Source: Cercis canadensis
Taxonomy: Eukaryota > Streptophyta > Magnoliopsida > Fabales > Fabaceae
Length of the DNA stretch: 64,000 nt
Direction: 5' to 3'
Assembly (NCBI GenBank): GCA_003255065.1
Contig: QAOA01005612.1
Location: 124,001 to 188,000 of the forward strand
The stretch's first letter is position 1. Every line of letters starts with the position of its first letter. Of this stretch, positions 58,204 to 64,000 are shown piece by piece. The position numbers and the translations under genes were made by a program. A model generated the notes under the pieces. The model had not been told where the DNA came from. It saw only the letters and a program-made list of their open reading frames with translations, and did no database searches.

Positions 58204-61200
58204 ATGGATCGTTATGCAACACTCATCCTGCACCATGGTGGAAAGTTTGTTCGTCAACCGACTCTTGCATACGTTGACGGGGAGGAAGATGCATGGGACT
58301 GGGTTGATATTGACAAGGTTTCCATTCCAACTGTTGCGCAGCTGTTTTGTGAGCATGGGTACATTGCTTATGAAAATTGTTACTGGTTGGTGCCTGGTTT
58401 ACTGCTAGAGGATGGGCTAAGACCCTTTAAAAGTGACCTAGATGTTATAGAAATGTTTGGTGCAGTAGAGGGAGTTGATGAGATTGAGTTCTACTATGAG
58501 CACCCAATCATTGAAGATCCTGAGTTGGTGGAGCCTATTCAGAGTTTTCCATTCCATGCACAAGCCGGCGATGGGTGTGAGGGTATTGGGAACGATAAGA
58601 ATGAGGGTGACACAGTTGGGCAGAATGTGGGTGAAGAAGAAGAAGAACTAGGGCAGAATTTGGGTGACGAAGAAGAACTCCGGGAGCATGTGGGTGAAGA
58701 AGAAGAACAAGGGCATAATTTGGGTGACGAAGAAGAACTAGGGGAGAATGTGGGTGAAGAAGAAGAACAAGGACAAAATTTGGGTGACGAAGAAGAACTA
58801 GGGGAGCATGTGGGTGAAGAAGAAGAAGTATGGCAGAATTTGGGTGACGAAGAAGAACAAGGGCAGAATGTGGGTGACAAAGAAGAAGTAGGCCAGAATG
58901 TGGGTGAAGATGAAGAAGATCGTAGTGATAGTTGCTCAAGTGAATCAGATTTGAGTGATTCAAGTGGCGCAGTTGATGAAGATGGCTTCCATGATGGAGA
59001 ACAGAGCCCAAGAAGTTCACCACCAATACTTGGGAGCACATATGTGGAATACACGGAAGCAGCACCAGTGGAGTATCAGAATAATATGTCCGTTCCTGGG
59101 GGGGAAACAAGTACTAATCCTAGTCAGCCAATAAGAAGAGGTGGTAAGCAGAAAAATAAGTACCCACCGGAGAGATATGTTAATCCATTTGAGGGGAAGG
59201 GGTATGAGACAGAGGATGTGCACACTCCGGACAGCTCCGAACCAGAGGGTGGTGGCTGTGAAAGAGATGAAGTGTTCCCACAATTTAATCCACAAGCACA
59301 GTTCGGGGCGGTGAATCTAGAGCTAAGGATGGAATTTCCAACCATCAATGCATTCAAGGAAGCAGTTAAAGACTACACGATTCATCTAGGCAGGCCTGTA
59401 ATTTGGGTGAAAAATGACAAGCATAGGGCTAGGGCTGTATGCATAAATGGCTGTGAATGGGAGATTTTCTGCTCCTTCAATAATGCGAGACAAAGCTTTC
59501 AGGTGAAGACCTTCATGAACACACACTCATGCAGCAGGAAGATCTCAAACAAGCAAGCTAATTCGAACTGGGTAGCACAAAAGCTTGTAGAAGAAGTTAG
59601 GGGATTTCCATCCATGGAGGGTATTGATGCTCTAAACTTGGTGAAAAGAAAATACAATGTCAATGTAAATGAGAGAACTATCTTAAGGGCATTGAAAAAA
59701 GCAAGGAAGTTGGTTGAAGGAACAGAGCGAGAACAATATGCAGCTCTATGGGACTACTGTGGTGAGTTGAAACGAGTAGACCCTAGAGGAACTGTGCAAC
59801 TGGCGGTTGACAGACCACATGGTGCTTTGACACCGAACTTTGCTAGACTATACATTTGTTTGGATGCTTGCAAAGCAGGATTCAAGGCTGCCTGTAGACC
59901 TCTGATAGGCCTCGATGGGTGCTTCCTCAAAGGGTACTATGGCGGGATATTATTGGCTGTAGTTGCTCAGGATGGGAACAACTTGTTCTACCCTATTGCG
60001 TATGCTGTTGTGGATCTTGAGACCAAGGACACCTAGAGGTGGTTTCTGACAAGATTGATTGAAGACATCGGAGATCCAAGAGAACATGGCTGGAATTTCA
60101 TATCTGATCAGCAGAAGGTAAACATTTACTAGTACTTGTAATTTTATACTCCATTATAAGTTGTAATGTTGTGAGGGGCTAATAGATTTTTCCTGTTTGA
60201 CTGTACAGGGCTTGGAACCTGCACTGGCTGAATTATGTCCTACAGCTCCTCACAGGTCATGTGTGATGCATATTTGGAAGAATTTCTGTAAGACTTGGAA
60301 GAGCAAAGAACTCAGATGTCTGGTGTTTTTGGCAGCAAAGTCAACTACGATGAGGGAGTTTGACAGGCATATGGCTCATATCAAAATCATTGACAAACAT
60401 GCATATGAGTGGTTGATGAAGAATGCTCCAGCTAGATGGGTTAGAGGATGCTTTAGCACCTACAACAAGAATCAGGCCATCACCAGCAACATGTGTGAGC
60501 AATTCAACAAGGAAATACAGACATTCAGATGTAAGCCCATTCTAACTATGCTTGAAGAAATACAGTGTTATCTTATGAGGAAGAGGTCAGATATGCTGTT
60601 GAAGATCCAAAAGTACAAGAGTCAGCATGTGCCAATGGCAGTATCGTTTCTTGAAACCGAGAAGAGGAGAAGCTCCGACTGGTGTCCTCAATGGGCCGGA
60701 GATTCTGCTGGGCAGATATATGAGGTTAGTCGGGGGTCTACCGACAAAGTGGTTGTCAACTTGTCAGTTGGGACATGCTCCTGTAGGGTTTGGGATTTGA
60801 CAGGTATACCGTGTAGACATGCTTGTGCCGCATTCGCATCAAATAATGATGACTCAGACACAGGTGTTAATGCTTGGTACCTAACCAGCACTTGGTTAAA
60901 AGCTTACGAGCCTTTTATACAACCATTGGCAGGGCAAGATTATTGGCAAAGGACATACCGTGGCGATATTAATCTTCCTCCTTTCAAGAGACCGGCTGGT
61001 AGGCCAAAAAAAAATCGAAGTAAGGTCAATGATGTTGCTAAAGACTGTAGCCGGATGAAGAGAAAATACGGGGCCATTAAATGCTCCAAATATGGTGGCA
61101 CCGGACACAACACAAGGACTTGCAAGGGAGTGGAACCACGGAAGCGGCAAAAGAAGACCAAGAAGCCAACCGATCAGCCTGCTGCCAATGAACAGACCCC

Positions 61201-61557
61201 AGTGAGCCAACCTCTTGATTCATAAGCCCCACCCCTTGACCCAGATTCTCAAGCTGAAGAAGTACACCCCAAGAAGAAGACAGCGTTGGAGAAGAAAAAG
61301 GTACAGCATACACGGTCATTTGTTTTAGTACTCTAACACTGTTATTTGTATGCCATATGTCTTATATAAAATCCTTCCATTTAACTTGCGTCTGTTCATA
61401 GGGATCAAGGCGACATGGCAACACCACAGGCAATGAGGAGACAGTGACTACAAATACCATCCAAGCAGCAACCACCGCTACTAGACAGCGATTCTCAGCA
61501 TACCTTTCTACTGAACGCTCTAGGAAAGGGAAAGAAAAACTGTTATCTGATGTTTGA
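58204..61557 (+). pseudogene. MURA-type MULE transposase, three exons, two nonsense codons
   Basis: Exons 58204-60117, 60209-61300 and 61402-61557 (GT-AG, all phase 0) give about 1053 codons. In order: PB1-like N-terminus (1-115), acidic decapeptide repeats (about 138-240), MuDR DNA-binding domain (LELRMEFPTINAFKEAVKDY; WEIFCSF; THSCSRK), DDE transposase with GLDGCFLKG (D), ISDQQKG (D) and SNMCEQFN (E), SWIM zinc finger CSCRVWDLTGIPCRHACAA, AT-hook-like GRPKKNRSK, and a zinc knuckle CSKYGGTGHNTRTC whose second Cys is Tyr. In-frame stops: TAG at 60034-60036 (ETKDT-stop-RWFL, where relatives have Trp) and TAA at 61223-61225. Exon 3 ends LSTERSRKGKEKLLSDV. It catalyses cut-and-paste transposition when intact. 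This copy is probably dead or read only in truncated form. Confidence 0.88.
58610..58922 (+). repeat. 30-bp tandem coding repeat (acidic decapeptides)
   Basis: About ten units of GGGCAGAATNTGGGTGANGA followed by AGAAGAACT, encoding G(Q/E)(N/H)(V/L)G(E/D)EEE-type decapeptides. N-V-G-E-E and N-L-G-D-E units alternate, so the true higher-order period is 60 bp over much of the run. The long minus-strand ORFs here are by-products of this repeat. Confidence 0.9.
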
Positions 61558-62400
61558 CTGTTCCTGCAAACTGGGCTGCTTATATTCTGTTGTGCATATG
61601 TAATTAGCTTGACATATTTATGTCAAAAGAAATTAATCTATTTTGTAGAAATGGTTGTAAATCAGCAGGAGATATTTATTTTGCTTAGTTGCTGATATTC
61701 TGGGCTGCTTGACATTTTTATTTCACTTATTGACAGAGGTTGGCTGCTGATTTGTTACACTTAATTATATGACAATCCAACTTATTTGCTGATGTTGTCC
61801 TGTGCCATTATTGTGATAATGTTCATACAGACATTGCTTTATTAGGTGCAACACATTGTCTTCAAACAATCTTCATTATTTTACTATCTACACAGGGGTT
61901 CATATTTAGATGTAAGCCCATGGTAAATGCTCATGGGTAGGCTTATATTTCCCTTCATATTGATATTTTTCTTGTTAGTTTTTTTTACTAATGATGAAGG
62001 AGTTGGTTAGGTGTCAAGCAACCAATGAAAAATAACTGTTTTTTACTAGTTTGATCGTTATGTTCGGTGGGTTGTTTATTTTAATTAGATTCTTATCTTA
62101 GAAAATGCACAGGTGATGAGGATTCTAATTGGAATTCTTGGTTGGTTAGGCATTTTGATTTAATTCAGTGGGCACGCCTTATTTTGTTAGCTGAAATCTT
62201 GGTATGTTATTGAAATTTTCCAGGTCAACTTTTTCCACAAAAAACATAATCCAAACCTTCTTGTTTACATATCCAAATGTGGATATTTGCAACAATACAC
62301 TAATCTATTCATGCACAAACTGTCTCAAATATACAATCTGGTAAACAACATTTACATTCTAGTAAGTTTATGAACTCAACAGGAGATAATACATTACAAC
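61558..62400. other. Convergent 3' region, no gene seen
   Basis: AT-rich DNA between the transposase stop and the GRF gene, presumably shared 3' UTR/terminator. No ORF of note. Confidence 0.5.
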
Positions 62401-62412
62401 TGATGATTTGCT

Positions 62413-62997
62413 TTATTTTACAAATAACACAATCAACACAAAAACAGCCAACAAACCACATGTTATTTTCAATTTTTTATTTTCACTTTCAAGACGCTTA
62501 ATTGTCTTCTGCATCTTCACCACCTTTTTTCTCATTAGTTGTGTATGACTTAGGGGTTCTTGTATCCACCCCTTCATAGTTCTCCATCCATTGAAAGAAT
62601 CCACAACATAAGTCTTCATTCTGCATGAGTTAAAATAAGAATTTGAGAAATGTAAATGACAAGCCTTTTAAATTGAGTAAATATGAAATCCACAATTATA
62701 TTCCCCTCAAACCTTGTAACGTGGACAACGCCAAAATGGCCGATTTGGGTTTTTATTCGTCTTCGAAATCAGCTTTATCACCCTTTCATTACAACCGCAT
62801 ACATAGGGGCTATTATGGTCAGATATAGCATATGTATTGCTTTTTAAGGTTGACCCACTAGAGCTGCCTTCATGGATATGTTGTCCATGGATTGTCGGAG
62901 TGAATGCTTCACCATCAACCATCACATAACGTCGTTTAGGGAATCCTTCATCCTCAAGGATCATTTCATCAAAACCTATGATGTCCAACCAAAACAA
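62413..62997 (-). pseudogene. GRF zinc-finger gene of MULE-2, frameshifted
   Basis: Exon 1 is 62714-62997 (MFWLDIIGFDEMI...), exon 2 is up to 62620. The intron runs 62621-62713 (AAG/GTTTGA donor, ATGCAG acceptor, phase 0). The GRF finger is CGCNERVIKLISKT, NPNRPFWRCPRYK / NEDLCCGFFQWMENY, so the zinc ligands are complete across the junction. In the spliced frame the protein then runs to a TAA about 40 codons into exon 2. One frame over is a clear coiled coil plus transmembrane tail (LMRKKVVKMQKTIKRLESEN, LLAVFVLIVLFVK, stop at 62413), matching the build of the MULE-1 protein. A small indel near 62560 has therefore split the gene. It is convergent with the transposase. Confidence 0.7.
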
Positions 62998-62999
62998 AA

Positions 63000-64000
63000 A
63001 TACTTGTTAAACATATATGCTTTACCTGTTATGGGTTATATAAAATTGTAATTTTTTACTCAATTCTCATATTTGACCTCATGTTATTTTTGCTAAAATA
63101 TAGTATACTAGGTTATTAAAGAAAATTTTAAAACAACAGAGTTCATCAGGTACAACCTATAACAAATGTTTAATTCAAACCTGTTAAACCCTCATGGAGG
63201 CATTATTTTAGTGGGAAGAGACAATGTATAAAGAAAATCCTCATCATGTTGTCATTCTGTACATGAATTCAAAAACAGAATGCTACTTGGAAAAGCTTAA
63301 TATCTCTAAATAAATAATGAAGAAACATTTAAATGTCATAAATAGATGAATTCAACAAGGAATGACAAATTCTTCCATTTTCTGGGGCAGTATATTCAGC
63401 TCAATCAAAACATAGGGAATATCTCATCCAAGTACACATAACATCTGGGTATATTGTATGATTTTACATTATGTAAAAATCAACTTGTCCAATCAAACAT
63501 GGTATCCATCATAGTTATTCTGAAGGGGACTCCTGCAAAAACTGACACAAATATATGCTGAGAATATTAACTTAATTTGCCATTGTTTCCTTTATTCTTT
63601 ATTGGCAAACTAATTCTGAATTTCACAACAACCAAGTGTAAATTTAATACTTTCACATTTACTAGCTAGAAATTGCTCCTGGTACTGAATTGCTTCAAGA
63701 AATAATAATGAAAGCTCATGAGAACAACACCAAGCAATCAAGATTCCCTGCATATAGAAAGGAGAAAACCAGAGACTTTTATCCTAAGACATGCCAGCTT
63801 GAAAGAGATCAACCTAAGAATGATTCTATTCAACTCAAAACCATTACAACTTCTTAAACCCAAAAAAAACATCAAAAAAATAATAATCTACCGCAAGTCA
63901 AGCTACACATCAACCATTCTATTGCTTCTATTACGGAACTGCCAGGTTCAAGTCAAGTTCAGTTCCGCATTCCCAAACCCATTTCGAATTTAACTACCCT
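63000..64000. other. MULE-2 right part, no gene seen
   Basis: AT-rich sequence upstream of the GRF gene. The ORF at 63718-63993 has no recognisable features. No TIR is visible before the window ends. Confidence 0.45.

Larger units (their letters stand above)
52197..64000. mobile_element. MULE-2, Mutator-like element (right end outside window)
   Basis: Left terminus with repeated 'CCCTGAAAGAT / TTTAGTCC' modules and a GAGTAAA tip like that of MULE-1. A long non-coding leader and a 359-bp array follow, then a MURA-type transposase (58204-61557, plus) and a convergent GRF zinc-finger gene (62501-62997, minus). By comparison with MULE-1, the right end should lie about 2 kb beyond the GRF start, beyond the window. 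At more than 11.8 kb it is large for the superfamily. Confidence 0.7.

Noticed and set aside
58535..59110. Long minus-strand ORFs (171-191 codons) rich in His/Leu/Pro or Ser
   Set aside because: They are antisense readings of the 30-bp acidic coding repeat of the transposase; no domain, no independent signals.
62640..62830. Plus-strand ORF 62643-62828
   Set aside because: Overlaps the GRF gene intron and exon in antisense; no features.
1..64000. tRNA, rRNA, organellar insertions
   Set aside because: I looked for tRNA-like arms and plastid or rRNA wording and saw none apart from tRNA-complementary primer sites; a covariance-model scan would be decisive.

Overview
The window is nuclear DNA from a eudicot plant. 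The evidence is cytochrome P450 genes of the CYP82 family with a plant-type intron, AT-rich GT-AG introns, and captured exons of plant-specific genes (a TIFY/JAZ gene and ceramide glucosyltransferase). It also carries almost every class of plant transposable element. The species cannot be fixed from sequence alone. Most of the 64 kb is nested, decayed transposons. The only host gene that reads intact is one CYP82 gene. Six short runs of N all lie in or beside homopolymers.

Layout, left to right. 1-2790: a retroelement fragment whose ORF (plant transposon protein domain, PF20167 type) has one in-frame stop. 2940-5143 plus 11921-12296: remains of a Mutator-like element (MULE-1) that keeps an intact GRF zinc-finger gene. 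A CRM-like Ty3/gypsy chromovirus (5144-11920, minus strand) is nested in it, with both LTRs, PBS and PPT. 12422-26870: an array of a roughly 1.76-1.79 kb repeat, split by an L1-type LINE (minus). That LINE is itself split by a 5.2 kb CACTA element (17160-22366) with perfect termini and an AAA target duplication. The CACTA carries exon fragments of at least three host genes: JAZ/TIFY6B-like, MFSD12-like transporter and ceramide glucosyltransferase.

27871-51960: an inverted duplication whose arms each hold a CYP82 gene. The left copy is intact (28575-30875, plus). The right copy is a pseudogene (49491-51722, minus). The 18 kb between them holds a chromovirus fragment, a Tat/Ogre-like fragment with several tandem-repeat arrays, an LRR receptor kinase pseudogene, a truncated Copia element, and a hAT-type element (42359-48783, perfect 8-bp TSD) containing a nested chromodomain Ty3/gypsy element (43066-47752, perfect 5-bp TSD).

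52197 to the window end: a second, larger MULE (MULE-2). It has a TIR, a long leader with seven copies of a 359-bp tandem repeat, a three-exon MURA-type transposase (two nonsense codons), and a convergent GRF zinc-finger gene (frameshifted). Its right end lies outside the window. The transposase/GRF pair recalls the convergent mudrA/mudrB layout of maize MuDR. The most notable items are the gene-capturing CACTA, the MULE GRF accessory proteins with a C-terminal hydrophobic segment, the 359-bp array, and the hairpin-structured repeat array in the Tat/Ogre-like region.
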